64,000 nucleotides of DNA from Pseudomonadota bacterium (GCA_947453225.1 CANGFV010000002.1:20627-84626); one strand, 5' to 3'. Positions 27,191 to 39,066 are shown, numbered from the stretch's first letter. Notes: generated by a model not told the origin, from the letters alone. Numbers and translations are program-made.

Positions 27191-28105
27191 TTAATAGTTC
27201 AATGCGTTGTTTAACATGATGTGTTGAATGTGATTGAGCCTGTTGTGATTCCAGTGTTCTATTGCCCATTGCCATAGCGCATGAATGTGCTCTTGTTGTA
27301 ATGCTGTCGGTGGATCTTGATGAAGTAATTGCAAGACTTGCCACAGCGTTGCTGTGGGTTGATCTAATGTCAGTGCTGCTGCATGTGTTGACTTGCTTAA
27401 TTTATTACCGTGACGATCGACTGCCAGTGGCAAGTGTGCGTAATCAGGTGTGGGTAACTGCAGCGCACGCTGTAATGCAATTTGACGCGGCGTATTGCTG
27501 AGTAAGTCTACGCCACGTACCACCTCGCTGATGTGTTGTGCGGCATCATCCACCACTACAGCAAGTTGATAAGCAAATAAACCATCGCGGCGTTTGATAA
27601 CAAAATCGCCAATACTCTCATTCAGATTCATGCGCTGCTCGCCCTGAATGCCATCAATGAAATGAATAGATTCATTCGGCACACGAAAGCGCCAGGCGTA
27701 GGATTCACTTTCTCTGATCGGTTTATGACGACACGTGCCTGGATAATGCAATTCTTCGCTCAAGCCATCTTGATTGGCGGGCAGTGCCTGCAATTCACTG
27801 CGCGTACAGGCACACGGATACACCAGTCCTTGATCTTTTAAGTATTGGAAGGCCTGCTCATACGCGTCAGTGCGCTGGCTTTGATATATCACCGGTTCAT
27901 CCCAGTGAAAGCCAAATGCTTCTAAGGTGTGAAGAATATCTTCTGCCGCGCCGGGCACGGTGCGTGGGGGATCAAGGTCTTCAATGCGCACCAGCCATTG
28001 TCCACCAGCATGTCGTGCGTGCAGGTAACTGCCCACCGCAGCAACCAGCGAGCCCAAGTGCAACGGCCCCGTGGGCGAGGGTGCAAAGCGACCACGAGTG
28101 GTCAT
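27191..28105 (-). CDS. gluQ: Glutamyl-Q tRNA(Asp) synthetase
   Basis: This 304-residue truncated paralog of glutamyl-tRNA synthetase lacks the anticodon-binding domain. It attaches glutamate to queuosine 34 of tRNA-Asp. Visible: GRFAPSPTGPLHLGS (HIGH-type motif, residues 5-19), the zinc region with CACTRSE and a later Cys/Tyr pair, and KLSKS near residue 232. Length matches E. coli GluQ (308). It follows dksA on the same strand by 78 nt, the conserved dksA-gluQ arrangement. Confidence 0.95.
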   Translation of the reverse strand: MTTRGRFAPSPTGPLHLGSLVAAVGSYLHARHAGGQWLVRIEDLDPPRTVPGAAEDILHTLEAFGFHWDEPVIYQSQRTDAYEQAFQYLKDQGLVYPCACTRSELQALPANQDGLSEELHYPGTCRHKPIRESESYAWRFRVPNESIHFIDGIQGEQRMNLNESIGDFVIKRRDGLFAYQLAVVVDDAAQHISEVVRGVDLLSNTPRQIALQRALQLPTPDYAHLPLAVDRHGNKLSKSTHAAALTLDQPTATLWQVLQLLHQDPPTALQQEHIHALWQWAIEHWNHNRLNHIQHIMLNNALNY

Positions 28106-28183
28106 GGTGCAGCTGAGAACAGACCGGCAGAAAGATCAAACGCTGGTTCGGGCAAGCGGACGGCCTGCCCGAGTAACCGCCAA

Positions 28184-29200
28184 TTAACGGTATCGATCAT
28201 CCCTGTCGCCATATTGGCGTTCGCGACGCTCACGGCGTTCTTGGGCTTCAACGCATAGCGTGGCTACCGGACGGGCTTCTAGGCGCTTCACGCCAATTTC
28301 TTCGCCGGTTTCAACGCAATAGCCGTAGCTGCCGTCTTCGATGCGATTCAGGGCTTCTTCGATTTTACGAATGAGCTTGCGTTCGCGGTCGCGGGTGCGC
28401 AGTTCAAGGCTGAACTCGGATTCCTGCGTGGCGCGATCGTTTGGATCGGGGAAGTTGGAGGCTTCATCCTGCATGTGCAGCACGGTGCGATCTACTTCCT
28501 GCATCAGATCTTTCTTCCACGTTTGCAAAATGTCGCGGAAGTGATCCAGTTGCTTGGGGTTCATGTAATCCTCGTCACGCTTCAGCTGATAAGGCTGAAC
28601 GTTGCGAGGGCCGGCGAGCAGGCTAAAGCCGCTGATTTCGCCGTCTTCATCTTGAGAAACAGTATCTTTCATGGATTTTGAGGTCGAAGACTTCACTGCA
28701 ACCGCCGTCCGTATAGGAGTCGACGGGGTAGCAGCGGACTTCTTGGGGGCTGCTACAGGTGTGGGTTTGGCAGCGGCTTCGGCCGTGGTTTTGGCTGACT
28801 TACCGCTGGCTTTGGTCGGTTCAGGCTTGACCGCTGGGGTCTTGGTGGCCGCAGGTTTAGCTTCGCTCGTGGCTTTCTTGCCAGAGGTGCTGACCGGAGC
28901 GGCTGCCTTTACCGGCTTAGATTCGGGTTTGGCTGCAGCCTTAGCAGGTGCTTTGGCGGCAACTTTGGTCTCGGTTTTAGCGGCTGGTTTGGCCGCTGTT
29001 TTCGCTGGAGCCTTAGCTACAGGTTTGGCTGCAGCTTTGGCGGGCGCTTTTGCCGGAGCTTTCGCTGGAGCTTTAGCCACAGGTTTTGCTACGGGGTTGG
29101 CTGATTTTGCAGCCGGAGCGGGTTTTTTAGCCGCAGCGCTTTTATCAGCAACTGGCTTACTGGCTGGTTTTTTGGTTTTTTCAGGTTTCTTCGCCGGCAT
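28184..29200 (-). CDS. dksA: RNA polymerase-binding factor DksA with long Lys/Ala/Pro tail
   Basis: A 338-residue protein. The C-terminal ~135 residues are DksA: the coiled-coil stretch MNPKQLDHFRDILQTWKK, the tip DPNDRATQESEF, and a zinc-finger region with CVET...LEARPVATLCVEAQ. Only two of the four canonical zinc cysteines remain (CxxT, CxxA), as in the zinc-independent DksA2 of Pseudomonas aeruginosa. The first ~150 residues are Ala/Lys/Pro repeats resembling histone H1 tails. The start at 29200 has GGAG 10 nt upstream; an internal ATG at 28672 has none, so the long form is favoured. It modulates RNAP with ppGpp; the tail's role is unknown. Confidence 0.93.
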   Translation of the reverse strand: MPAKKPEKTKKPASKPVADKSAAAKKPAPAAKSANPVAKPVAKAPAKAPAKAPAKAAAKPVAKAPAKTAAKPAAKTETKVAAKAPAKAAAKPESKPVKAAAPVSTSGKKATSEAKPAATKTPAVKPEPTKASGKSAKTTAEAAAKPTPVAAPKKSAATPSTPIRTAVAVKSSTSKSMKDTVSQDEDGEISGFSLLAGPRNVQPYQLKRDEDYMNPKQLDHFRDILQTWKKDLMQEVDRTVLHMQDEASNFPDPNDRATQESEFSLELRTRDRERKLIRKIEEALNRIEDGSYGYCVETGEEIGVKRLEARPVATLCVEAQERRERRERQYGDRDDRYR

Positions 29201-29410
29201 TGTGTTGTAACTCCATCATGCTTGCGTGACCTTAAGGCCACGCGATCAAGCACCCGATTATACATACCCGTCGCCAATCGTATAGTTGGTATTTCATGAC
29301 AGTTTTGCGTCTGGCGTGGCTGTGATAGGGCAACATTTTTTTGGAGTCTGGGCGCTGCTTTCCCGTACACTACCGGGCTAATCAATTACACCTAGCTGAC
29401 CTTATCTGTA

Positions 29411-32400
29411 ATGCGCCTAAATAAAATAAAACTCGCTGGTTTTAAGTCCTTTGTTGACCCCACCACCGTCACTTTTCCCAGCAACCTCATTGGGGTCGTA
29501 GGTCCGAATGGTTGCGGTAAATCCAACATCATTGACGCCGTGCGTTGGGTGATGGGTGAGATTTCCGCCAAGAACTTACGCGGCGAATCCATGGCTGATG
29601 TAGTGTTCAATGGTTCGGCCTCGCGTAAACCCGTGGGTACGGCCTCGGTCGAGCTGGTATTTGATAACAGCGACGGCAAATTGTCGGGCCAGTTCGCCAG
29701 TTTTAGTGAAGTGTCGCTCAAGCGCGTGGTTTCGCGTGATGGTCAGTCAGCCTATTTTCTAAACGGCACGCGTTGCCGCCGTAAGGACATTACTCAATTG
29801 TTCTTAGGCACAGGTTTGGGTGCTCGCAGCTACGCCATTATTGAACAGGGCATGATCTCGCGCGTGATTGAGGCGCGCCCTGAAGAACTGCGTGGCTTTA
29901 TTGAAGAAGCGGCCGGTATTTCTAAATATAAAGAGTTACGTCGCGATACTGAAAATCGTATTTCGCACACCAAAGAAAATCTTGAACGTCTGAATGATTT
30001 GCGTGATGAAGTTGAGAAACAACTCAATCGCTTGCAACGTCAAGCCGCCACTGCGCGTCGCTATCAACATTTGAAGACCGAAGAGCGCACGCATCAGGCA
30101 CAACTGCTGGCCATGAAGTTGCGACAGATTGGTGAAGACCTGCAAGTGCGTGAACAGACCTTGCTGCAACGCGACACAGCCATGCAGGCCGTGATCGCTG
30201 AGTTACGTAATCATGAAGCGCAAATTGAAACCGGCCGTGAAGAGCAGCGCCAAAAATCAGATGAATTGTCTGTGGTGCAAGGTCGTCACTATGGACTGAG
30301 TGCCGATATTGGCCGTGTCGAACAATCTATTCAACATGCGCGCGAGTTGCGTCAGCGCCAGAATGCCGAGTTGCAACAGGCCGAGCGCAATTACAACGAA
30401 TTATCCGAGCATTCCAAGCGCGATACGCAGCAGATTAAACAGTTGCAAGATGAAGTGGCTGAGCTAGAGCCTTTATTAGAAACAGCGCGATTGAGTGAAG
30501 CCGCTGCTGCTGAAGCGCTCGAGCTCGCTGATGTGACCATGCAAGATTGGCAGGAAGGGTGGAATGCGTTCAATGTGAATGCGCGTGATGCCAGCGAAAA
30601 AGCACAGGTGGAGCGTGCACGTATTGAGCAGTTGGAAAATCAATTGCGTCGCATGGCTGCGCAGCGCGAGCGCACACTGACTGAAATCGATAATTTATCT
30701 ATTGATGAATTTGCTCAGCGTATCGAGTCCATGCTGCAAGATGAAATGTCGGGCGGCGAGCGATTGGAGCATCTAGAACATCAGGTTCAAGAGTTGATTG
30801 GTAATGTAGATCAACTAAGAAATCGCCAACGCGAATTGGTGGCCGCCAGTGATGTCAGTCAGCGTGAATTACAGCAGGCACAAGGTCGCCAAGTTTCGTT
30901 AGAAGCCTTGCAAAAAGCTGCCTTAGGTCAGGCGCAGGGTAAAGTCGCTGATTGGTTGTCAGCTAATTCATTAGGTAATCGCCCCCGTTTGGCGCAGCAA
31001 TTACAAGTGAGTCATGGCTGGGATCGTGCGGTTGAAACCGTGTTGGGTGCGTACCTTGAAGCGGTGTGTGTGGATCAATTAGATGATGTGGCCAATGTGT
31101 TGGGTACCTTATCTGCAGGCACGGTTAGTTTCTTGTCTAAGTCGCAAGCCAATCAAAGCAACGCCAGTGCGGAATTGTTGTTGGCGCACGTTAAAGGTCC
31201 TGAAGGTTTGACCTCGTTACTGCATGGGGTGCATGTGGTGGCAGAGTTATCTGAGGCTTTGGCAATGCGTGGCCGCTTGCAGGGCGGTGAGTCAGTCATT
31301 ACTCGTGATGGCGTGTGGATTGGTCGAGATTGGCTGCGCGTCAGTCGCGATCAAGATGCTCATGCGGGTGTGTTGGCGCGCGAAAAAGAATTGCGCGGTT
31401 TGCATGATATGGTCAGTCAACTGGAGCAATCTCATGCAGCATTGCAAGAAGAAACATTGGCAGTGCGTAATCAGTTGACTGATTTAGAAGCCCAACGTGA
31501 TCGTGTGATGCAGGAACGTAACCAACTACATCGTACTCACAGTGAATTAAAAGCGCAGTTGAGTGGATTGCAATTGCGGGTTGAGCAGTCCCGTGAGCGT
31601 CATGTAAAGCTGAAATCAGAAGCCGAAGAGTTGTCATTAGAGTTGGCACGCACAGATGAAGATATCAGTGCTTCGCGTGGTCGCCTGCAGTCAGCCGTTG
31701 ATGAAATGGAAGTGCGTGAGCAAGAGCGTCAACAACTTGAACAGCGTCGTGATGTCTTGCGTAATGAGTTGTCTCTAGCAAGAAATCGCGCCCAAGATGA
31801 GCGCACGCAGGCACAGCAGCATGCGATTTCTTTGGAGTCCAAGCGCTCGGCATTAGGCTCAATTATTGCTGGCTTAGATCGTATTGAAGCGCAGTTGCTG
31901 CAATTACAAGATCGCCGCGAACAGTTAAAGGCACAGTTGATTGAAGGTGAATTACCGCTGGCGCAGTTTGATGAGCAACTGACGGGATTGCTTGAACAAC
32001 GTATTACCTTGGACGCCGAATTGGCTCAAGCACGCGCGACTGTAGATGCCGTCGAGCAGCGCATTCGTCAAATGGATGAGGCGCGTATGAGTACAGAACG
32101 CCGTGTTGAAGAAGCGCGTCAGCAACTTGATGAAGTGCGTATGGCGCTGCAAGAAAATCGAGTGCGTCATGAAACATTGACGGAACAATTTGCAGCCACG
32201 CAGTTCATTCTTGAAGAAGTGATGGCACAGCTTGCACCTGAAGCTACCATTGCGGCATGGGAAACAGAGCTTGCGGAAATATCAGGCAAGATTGAACGCT
32301 TGGGTCAGGTGAATTTGGCGGCGATTGATGAGTTTAAAGAACAATCTGAGCGTAAAGAGTATTTAGATCGTCAATATAAAGATCTTACCGATGCGCTTGA

Positions 32401-32914
32401 TACGCTAGAAACGGCAATGCGTAAGATTGAAAAAGAAACGCGCACACGATTCCAAGACACTTTCGATCGAGTCAATGCTGGCTTGAAAGAACGCTTCCCG
32501 CGCTTGTTTGGTGGTGGACATGCGTATCTGGAATTGGCCGGAGAAGATGTGCTCAATGCCGGCGTGTCGATCATGGCGCGTCCTCCTGGTAAGCGAAACA
32601 GCACCATTAATCAATTGTCTGGCGGTGAGAAAGCGCTCACGGCAGTGGCATTGGTGTTCTCCATTTTTGAATTGAATCCTGCACCATTCTGTCTGCTGGA
32701 CGAAGTCGATGCGCCACTGGATGACAATAACAATATTCGCTTCTGCGATACTGTGCGCGAAATGTCGAAGAACGTGCAGTTCATTATCATTACGCACAAC
32801 AAGGTCACCATGGAATTGGCAGATCAGTTGATGGGTGTAACGATGCATGAGGCGGGTGTATCGCGTCTGGTGGCGGTCGATACCGATGAAGCGGTGCGTT
32901 TGGCGGCAATGTAA
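29411..32914 (+). CDS. smc: Chromosome segregation protein SMC
   Basis: This 1167-residue condensin ATPase has Walker A GPNGCGKSN (residues 31-39), the first coiled coil (about 165-490), a hinge (about 505-640), the returning coiled coil (about 650-985), then the ABC signature LSGGEKALTAVAL (about 1070) and Walker B CLLDEVDAP (about 1095). It forms a ring with ScpA and ScpB, both encoded at 40358-42148. SMC-ScpAB rather than MukBEF argues against Enterobacterales/Vibrionales. It starts 210 nt from the divergent dksA. Confidence 0.97.
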   Translation: MRLNKIKLAGFKSFVDPTTVTFPSNLIGVVGPNGCGKSNIIDAVRWVMGEISAKNLRGESMADVVFNGSASRKPVGTASVELVFDNSDGKLSGQFASFSEVSLKRVVSRDGQSAYFLNGTRCRRKDITQLFLGTGLGARSYAIIEQGMISRVIEARPEELRGFIEEAAGISKYKELRRDTENRISHTKENLERLNDLRDEVEKQLNRLQRQAATARRYQHLKTEERTHQAQLLAMKLRQIGEDLQVREQTLLQRDTAMQAVIAELRNHEAQIETGREEQRQKSDELSVVQGRHYGLSADIGRVEQSIQHARELRQRQNAELQQAERNYNELSEHSKRDTQQIKQLQDEVAELEPLLETARLSEAAAAEALELADVTMQDWQEGWNAFNVNARDASEKAQVERARIEQLENQLRRMAAQRERTLTEIDNLSIDEFAQRIESMLQDEMSGGERLEHLEHQVQELIGNVDQLRNRQRELVAASDVSQRELQQAQGRQVSLEALQKAALGQAQGKVADWLSANSLGNRPRLAQQLQVSHGWDRAVETVLGAYLEAVCVDQLDDVANVLGTLSAGTVSFLSKSQANQSNASAELLLAHVKGPEGLTSLLHGVHVVAELSEALAMRGRLQGGESVITRDGVWIGRDWLRVSRDQDAHAGVLAREKELRGLHDMVSQLEQSHAALQEETLAVRNQLTDLEAQRDRVMQERNQLHRTHSELKAQLSGLQLRVEQSRERHVKLKSEAEELSLELARTDEDISASRGRLQSAVDEMEVREQERQQLEQRRDVLRNELSLARNRAQDERTQAQQHAISLESKRSALGSIIAGLDRIEAQLLQLQDRREQLKAQLIEGELPLAQFDEQLTGLLEQRITLDAELAQARATVDAVEQRIRQMDEARMSTERRVEEARQQLDEVRMALQENRVRHETLTEQFAATQFILEEVMAQLAPEATIAAWETELAEISGKIERLGQVNLAAIDEFKEQSERKEYLDRQYKDLTDALDTLETAMRKIEKETRTRFQDTFDRVNAGLKERFPRLFGGGHAYLELAGEDVLNAGVSIMARPPGKRNSTINQLSGGEKALTAVALVFSIFELNPAPFCLLDEVDAPLDDNNNIRFCDTVREMSKNVQFIIITHNKVTMELADQLMGVTMHEAGVSRLVAVDTDEAVRLAAM

Positions 32915-32939
32915 GGTGATGGTTGTTCTGGAGTGAGTG

Positions 32940-34184
32940 ATGGACATCAGTAACCAACTGCGACTGATTTTGTTACTGACTGGTGTAGTCATTTTTATTA
33001 TTGTGTATGTCTTCGGCAGACGGCGAGGTGCTGATGCTGAAGTAACGCACGACGAATGGACGACAACAGTTCAGCCCGCTCGTGAGCCAGAATTTTCCAT
33101 CGATGACTCGCCGCTGATAGATGAAGAAACCCTGGAAGTTCCCGCCTATATTCGCAAGCAACAGCAAGAAGGGCGTTACGACGCTGAGGATTCATTTACC
33201 TCGAGTATTCTCGATGATGATCATGTGGTTGACGAGATTGTGGCCACGCAAGCATTTATTGATAGTGTAGAGCGCGAACAAAAATTTAATGATCCGGCAG
33301 TTACTCCTGCGCGAGCGAATCGTTTTCATGTGGAAGAAGTACAGCTGGATTTGGCGCAGGATGGGCCGTTTATTGATTCAGGCTTAAGTGCGGACATAGA
33401 ACTGTCTACTTCGCTACAAGAAGATCATCATTCGGGATCAGTTGATTTTAATGTGAATGAGTCCAATGCTTTTGTCATCGAAGAGTTAGATGACCCTGCG
33501 GATGAAGATACCGCTGAAGCGCTTGGCGAAGCATTCAGTGAAGAGGTTTATGTGGATAACTCACCTGAGTTCTCGACAGCCGAGTCGCTGGAAGTGGTGT
33601 CAGAAACATCAGAGGTGCCTACGCTGTCAGAGCCAGTGGCTACGCCTTCGGCACCAACAGTGCCAACTACAACGATTGAACCTGTAGTACCGCCAGTTGA
33701 AAAAACCGTAGAAAAACCGGTAGATAAGCCAGTAGATAAGCCAGCACAGAAGCCTTCGGGGCAGTCAGTACCTAGAAAGATTTTCGCGGTGCGTTTGGCC
33801 GTCGCTGAGCGACTAGATGGGTTGAGGTTGCTTGAGTTGCTAGAAGTCGAGCGCCTCACGCATGGCAAATTGGGTATTTTTCATCGCTTGCACGAAGGAT
33901 TGAGTGTGTTCAGTCTGGCGAGCATGGTGGAGCCAGGCAGCTTTGATTTGCAACAGATGCCAGAACAATACTTCCCTGGTGTTACTTTGTTTATGTTATT
34001 ACCCGGTCCGTTGGATGGCTTGATTGCCTTTGATCAAATGATGACATGTGCGCAGCGTATTGCGCATGCTACTCAAGGTGTGATTCAAGATGAGCGTGGC
34101 AATAAACTGAATGTAGACCTTATGAATCGTCTGCGTGATGACGTGTTGGACTTTCAGCATCTAATCGGTGGCATTGCCCATTAA
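32940..34184 (+). CDS. zipA: Cell division protein ZipA
   Basis: A 414-residue protein that anchors FtsZ to the membrane. It has one N-terminal membrane helix (about residues 7-24) with a basic stop (GRRRG), a long acidic and Pro/Val-rich linker (about 30-275, with repeats of the type VEKPVDKP), and a C-terminal ZipA domain (about 285-414) that binds the FtsZ tail. Start ATG 32940 is preferred over GTG 32937 because GGAG lies 6 nt upstream. It is followed by ligA, the usual zipA-ligA pair. Confidence 0.93.
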   Translation: MDISNQLRLILLLTGVVIFIIVYVFGRRRGADAEVTHDEWTTTVQPAREPEFSIDDSPLIDEETLEVPAYIRKQQQEGRYDAEDSFTSSILDDDHVVDEIVATQAFIDSVEREQKFNDPAVTPARANRFHVEEVQLDLAQDGPFIDSGLSADIELSTSLQEDHHSGSVDFNVNESNAFVIEELDDPADEDTAEALGEAFSEEVYVDNSPEFSTAESLEVVSETSEVPTLSEPVATPSAPTVPTTTIEPVVPPVEKTVEKPVDKPVDKPAQKPSGQSVPRKIFAVRLAVAERLDGLRLLELLEVERLTHGKLGIFHRLHEGLSVFSLASMVEPGSFDLQQMPEQYFPGVTLFMLLPGPLDGLIAFDQMMTCAQRIAHATQGVIQDERGNKLNVDLMNRLRDDVLDFQHLIGGIAH

Positions 34185-34191
34185 AGGGTAA

Positions 34192-36270
<2,079 letters not shown>

Positions 36271-36315
36271 TCTAATCTCAGCTAAATACAATAGATAATT
36301 TTTCACATCCGATAA

Positions 36316-36347
36316 AAAAGGCACTGATCTTTCGATCAGTGCCTTTT
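36316..36347. terminator. Bidirectional terminator between ligA and the parvulin gene
   Basis: A perfect 14-bp stem (36316-36329 with 36334-36347) and 4-nt loop has A-rich 5' and T-rich 3' flanks, so it works for both convergent transcripts. Confidence 0.88.
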
Positions 36348-36371
36348 GCTTTAGTTGCTTGAGTAACTAAA

Positions 36372-37301
36372 TTATTTCTTTGCGGCTTCGGCTGGTGCAG
36401 CAGGGGCGGCAGCTTCAGCAGCAGGTGCAGCAGGAGCAGCGGCATCAGCGGCTGCGGATGAAGAAGCTTCGCTCTTTGGTGTGGCAGCAGGAGCCAATGT
36501 GATCTTGGCATTCTTGCGCAGACCGGCTAGATAGTCCTCAACCTTCTTGTTGCGAACCAATGATTCCACTTGGGTCTTTACATCTTCCAACGCAGGAGGT
36601 GTTGGAGCACGGCTTTCTACTAGCTTGATGATGTGGAAACCGAATTGAGTCTTCACAGGGGCTTCGCTGATCTTGCCGTTTTCCATGGCTTTAACGGCAT
36701 TACCAAATTCAGGCACCATGCTAGATGGGTTGAACCAACCTAGATCACCGCCATTCTTCGCTGAGCCTGGATCTTGTGAGTTCTTTTTTGCAAGGGCTGC
36801 AAAGTCACCGCCTGCTTTCAACTGAGCAAGTAGCTTGTCAGCTTCTTCCTGAGTCTTAACCAAGATATGGCTGGCACGATATTCGCGAGGCATGGTAGCG
36901 ACTTGAGAATCATATTCAGCTTTGATATCGGCATCAGTAACCTTGTTCTTTTCAAGATACTGCTTGGTCATGGCTTCGCTAAGGATGTTGCTGCGCCATA
37001 GGCTGAGTTGAGCAGCAGTTTCGCCTTCTTTTTCAAGACCGGCCTTTGAACCTTCAGTGGCAGCAATGTGCATACCCACTAAACGATCAACCAATTGCTT
37101 GCGTTGTTCGGCAGTCAGTTTGTCTGCGGTGGTGCTGCCGTTGCTGACGGCGGCGACAAAGGCTTCGAATTCTTTAGTGGAGATTTTTTCGCCATTCACG
37201 GTGGCGAGCAATTCCGAATCCTTAACATCAACGCCACCCTTGGAGCAGCCAGTAGTGGCGGCAGCAAGAACAGCCAAAGCAATTGCATAACGATATTTCA
37301 T
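36372..37301 (-). CDS. Parvulin-type peptidyl-prolyl isomerase, lipoprotein
   Basis: A 309-residue lipoprotein. From the ATG at 37301, a signal peptide ends in a lipobox (ATTGC, Cys at residue 18). It has an N-terminal SurA/PrsA-like helical region (about 25-130), then a parvulin domain (about 137-235: YRASHILVKTQEEAD, GGDLGWF, FGFHIIKL), and a low-complexity Ala/Pro/Glu tail of about 45 residues. It isomerises prolyl bonds in exported proteins and is predicted to be membrane-anchored in the periplasm. An upstream ATG at 37343 would put residues before the lipoprotein signal and is unlikely. Confidence 0.92.
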   Translation of the reverse strand: MKYRYAIALAVLAAATTGCSKGGVDVKDSELLATVNGEKISTKEFEAFVAAVSNGSTTADKLTAEQRKQLVDRLVGMHIAATEGSKAGLEKEGETAAQLSLWRSNILSEAMTKQYLEKNKVTDADIKAEYDSQVATMPREYRASHILVKTQEEADKLLAQLKAGGDFAALAKKNSQDPGSAKNGGDLGWFNPSSMVPEFGNAVKAMENGKISEAPVKTQFGFHIIKLVESRAPTPPALEDVKTQVESLVRNKKVEDYLAGLRKNAKITLAPAATPKSEASSSAAADAAAPAAPAAEAAAPAAPAEAAKK

Positions 37302-37386
37302 GTTAGACCTTTTGTATTTAAATGAGACAGTGTGAGCAATCAATCAAAAACTTAAAATGGCGAAAACTTAAAATGGGTGGCGAATT

Positions 37387-37674
37387 CTATACGGAAATGC
37401 CTTGCGTCTCGACCGGTGTTAGCGCGGTGATGCTCAGGGCATGAATGTCAGTTTGCATCAATTCTCCAAGGCTACGATACACCAACTGGTGGCGGGCGAT
37501 GGGCCGCAGTCCCTGAAAAGCATGGCTGACGATGTGCAGTCGGTAATGTCCTCGACCCCCCTCGGCGCCGGCGTGACCCGCGTGCAGGTGGCTTTCATCG
37601 GTTAATTCCATGCGCTCCGGGCTTAAATCAGCCTCTAAACGCGCGCGGATCATGTCATATCGGGAGGCATTCAT
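37387..37674 (-). CDS. bolA: BolA family protein
   Basis: A 95-residue BolA-fold protein: MIRARLEADLSPERMELTDES, then H-x-G-H and the GRGHYRLHIVSHAFQGL segment, and an RHQLVYRSLGELM helix ending in HALSITALTP. BolA proteins bind monothiol glutaredoxins and influence iron-sulfur handling and stress morphology. It lies 13 nt after yciB and upstream of the parvulin gene on the same strand, probably one operon. Confidence 0.92.
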   Translation of the reverse strand: MNASRYDMIRARLEADLSPERMELTDESHLHAGHAGAEGGRGHYRLHIVSHAFQGLRPIARHQLVYRSLGELMQTDIHALSITALTPVETQGISV

Positions 37675-37687
37675 GGGTTAAAAGACG

Positions 37688-38254
37688 TTAACTTTGGCCG
37701 TCGCCGGAGTTGGGTTGGGAGTTGTCATCTTTTGGCATTTTGCCGGAGAGCCAGATGCCCTGGATTACCACAAAGGCTAGGGTCAGGCCGAGCGTACCGA
37801 ACATCTTAAAGTTCACCCAAGTGGCTTCATCAAAGTGATACATCACATAGATGTTCAGTCCGCCCATGACTAAAAAGTACCCGACCCACATCCGGTTTAG
37901 GGTATTCCAGTGTTGTGACGGTAGTGTGACTTGTTCGCCCATTAGGCGCTGTACGAGCGTTTGACCACCAAAATACGGCGCGACCACAAAGGCGAGGGCG
38001 AACAGCCAATCAAGGACGGTCATCTTCCACTGGATAAATACTTTGTCGTGCACCAGCAGCGTAAAAGCGCCAAATACCAGTACCAGTGCCGTTGAGATCA
38101 GTAGCATAGTGTTGATTTTGCGTTTGAGTATCCACACCAGTACGCACTGAATGGGCATGGCCACCATCAAGATTGCGGTGGCCACGTATATACCGCGTAA
38201 TTTATAAGCGATAAAAAAGGCGAGGATAGGGAGGAAGTCGAGTAGCAGTTGCAT
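37688..38254 (-). CDS. yciB: Inner membrane septation protein A (YciB)
   Basis: A 188-residue integral membrane protein of the YciB/IspA family with about five membrane segments. Family motifs are LLDFLPILAFFIAYKLRGIYVAT at the N-terminus, FIQWKMTVLDWLFALAF, and LMGEQVTLPSQHWNTLNRMWVGYF. It interacts with division and envelope-synthesis proteins. It heads the yciB-bolA-parvulin cluster, and its length is typical (E. coli 179). Confidence 0.94.
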   Translation of the reverse strand: MQLLLDFLPILAFFIAYKLRGIYVATAILMVAMPIQCVLVWILKRKINTMLLISTALVLVFGAFTLLVHDKVFIQWKMTVLDWLFALAFVVAPYFGGQTLVQRLMGEQVTLPSQHWNTLNRMWVGYFLVMGGLNIYVMYHFDEATWVNFKMFGTLGLTLAFVVIQGIWLSGKMPKDDNSQPNSGDGQS

Positions 38255-38391
38255 GGGGTTGGGTCAGAAATGGCGGTAAATGCCGCGTATGATACGTGAA
38301 GTTTCGCCCTGCGGTACCGCATGGATTGGCTGTAACGAATTCAATTTAAAATGACACCCAGTTGGCCGTAATTTTCGTATTCAATGAACAA

Positions 38392-39015
38392 ATGCCCAGT
38401 ATTTTTTTAGAAATTCACCCACAAAACCCGCAGCCGCGTTTAATCGCACAGGCAGCGCGGATTGTCCGTGAGGGTGGGGTCATCGTTTATCCCACTGATT
38501 CTTGTTATGCGTTGGGCTGCCATATTGGGGACAAGGATGCGCTGGAGCGTATGACGCGCATTCGAGCGACCGACAAACACCATCAATTCACATTGGTCTG
38601 CCGCGACCTGTCTGAAATTGCCACCTACGCCAAGGTGACCAATCAGTACTACCGGTTGCTGAAAGCCCATACTCCAGGGGCGTACACCTTCATTTTGCCG
38701 GCGACGCGTGAGACCCCTAAGCGCTTGCAGCATGAGCGGCGGCGCACCATTGGTATTCGTGTACCTGATCATCCCGTGTCGTTGGCGTTGTTGGCAGAGT
38801 TAAACGAACCCTTGCTGAGCACGACTTTGCTGCTGCCAGATGATGACCTGCCGATGACCGATGCCCGTGACATACAGGCGCGACTTAAGAATTTGGTGGA
38901 TGCCGTACTGGACGGGGGAAATTGCGGCTTTGAACCCACTACCGTTATCGATTTAGAGGGACCCGCCCCAGTGGTTTTGCGCCGTGGCCGCGGCGACCCA
39001 AGTCCCTTCGAATAA
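38392..39015 (+). CDS. yciO: YciO-type Sua5/YrdC family protein
   Basis: A 207-residue YrdC-fold protein. The start ATG 38392 (M-P-S-I-F-L-E-I-H-P) matches the YciO N-terminus IHPxNPQxRLI; a TTG at 38362 is less likely. Motifs: GGVIVYPTDSCYALGCHIGD, KHHQFTLVCRDLSE, PGAYTFILPAT and PTTVIDLEGPAPVVLRRGRGD. Members such as TsaC make threonylcarbamoyl-AMP for tRNA t6A, but the YciO branch has a less certain physiological substrate. It lies next to trpS, as in several relatives. No clear Shine-Dalgarno. Confidence 0.9.
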   Translation: MPSIFLEIHPQNPQPRLIAQAARIVREGGVIVYPTDSCYALGCHIGDKDALERMTRIRATDKHHQFTLVCRDLSEIATYAKVTNQYYRLLKAHTPGAYTFILPATRETPKRLQHERRRTIGIRVPDHPVSLALLAELNEPLLSTTLLLPDDDLPMTDARDIQARLKNLVDAVLDGGNCGFEPTTVIDLEGPAPVVLRRGRGDPSPFE

Positions 39016-39066
39016 TGTCCGTTCGAATCAGCCGCATTTCGTGCCGCGCCAAGCGGTGGGCTCCAC

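Noticed and set aside
28671..29210. Open frame of 179 codons on the plus strand with an Ala/Gly/Leu-rich product
   Set aside because: It is the antisense of the AKAP repeats of dksA; codon bias of GCN-rich DNA keeps it open. No ribosome-binding site or family match.
36316..36347. Long perfect inverted repeat
   Set aside because: It is flanked by A and T runs between two convergent genes and is fully explained as a bidirectional terminator.
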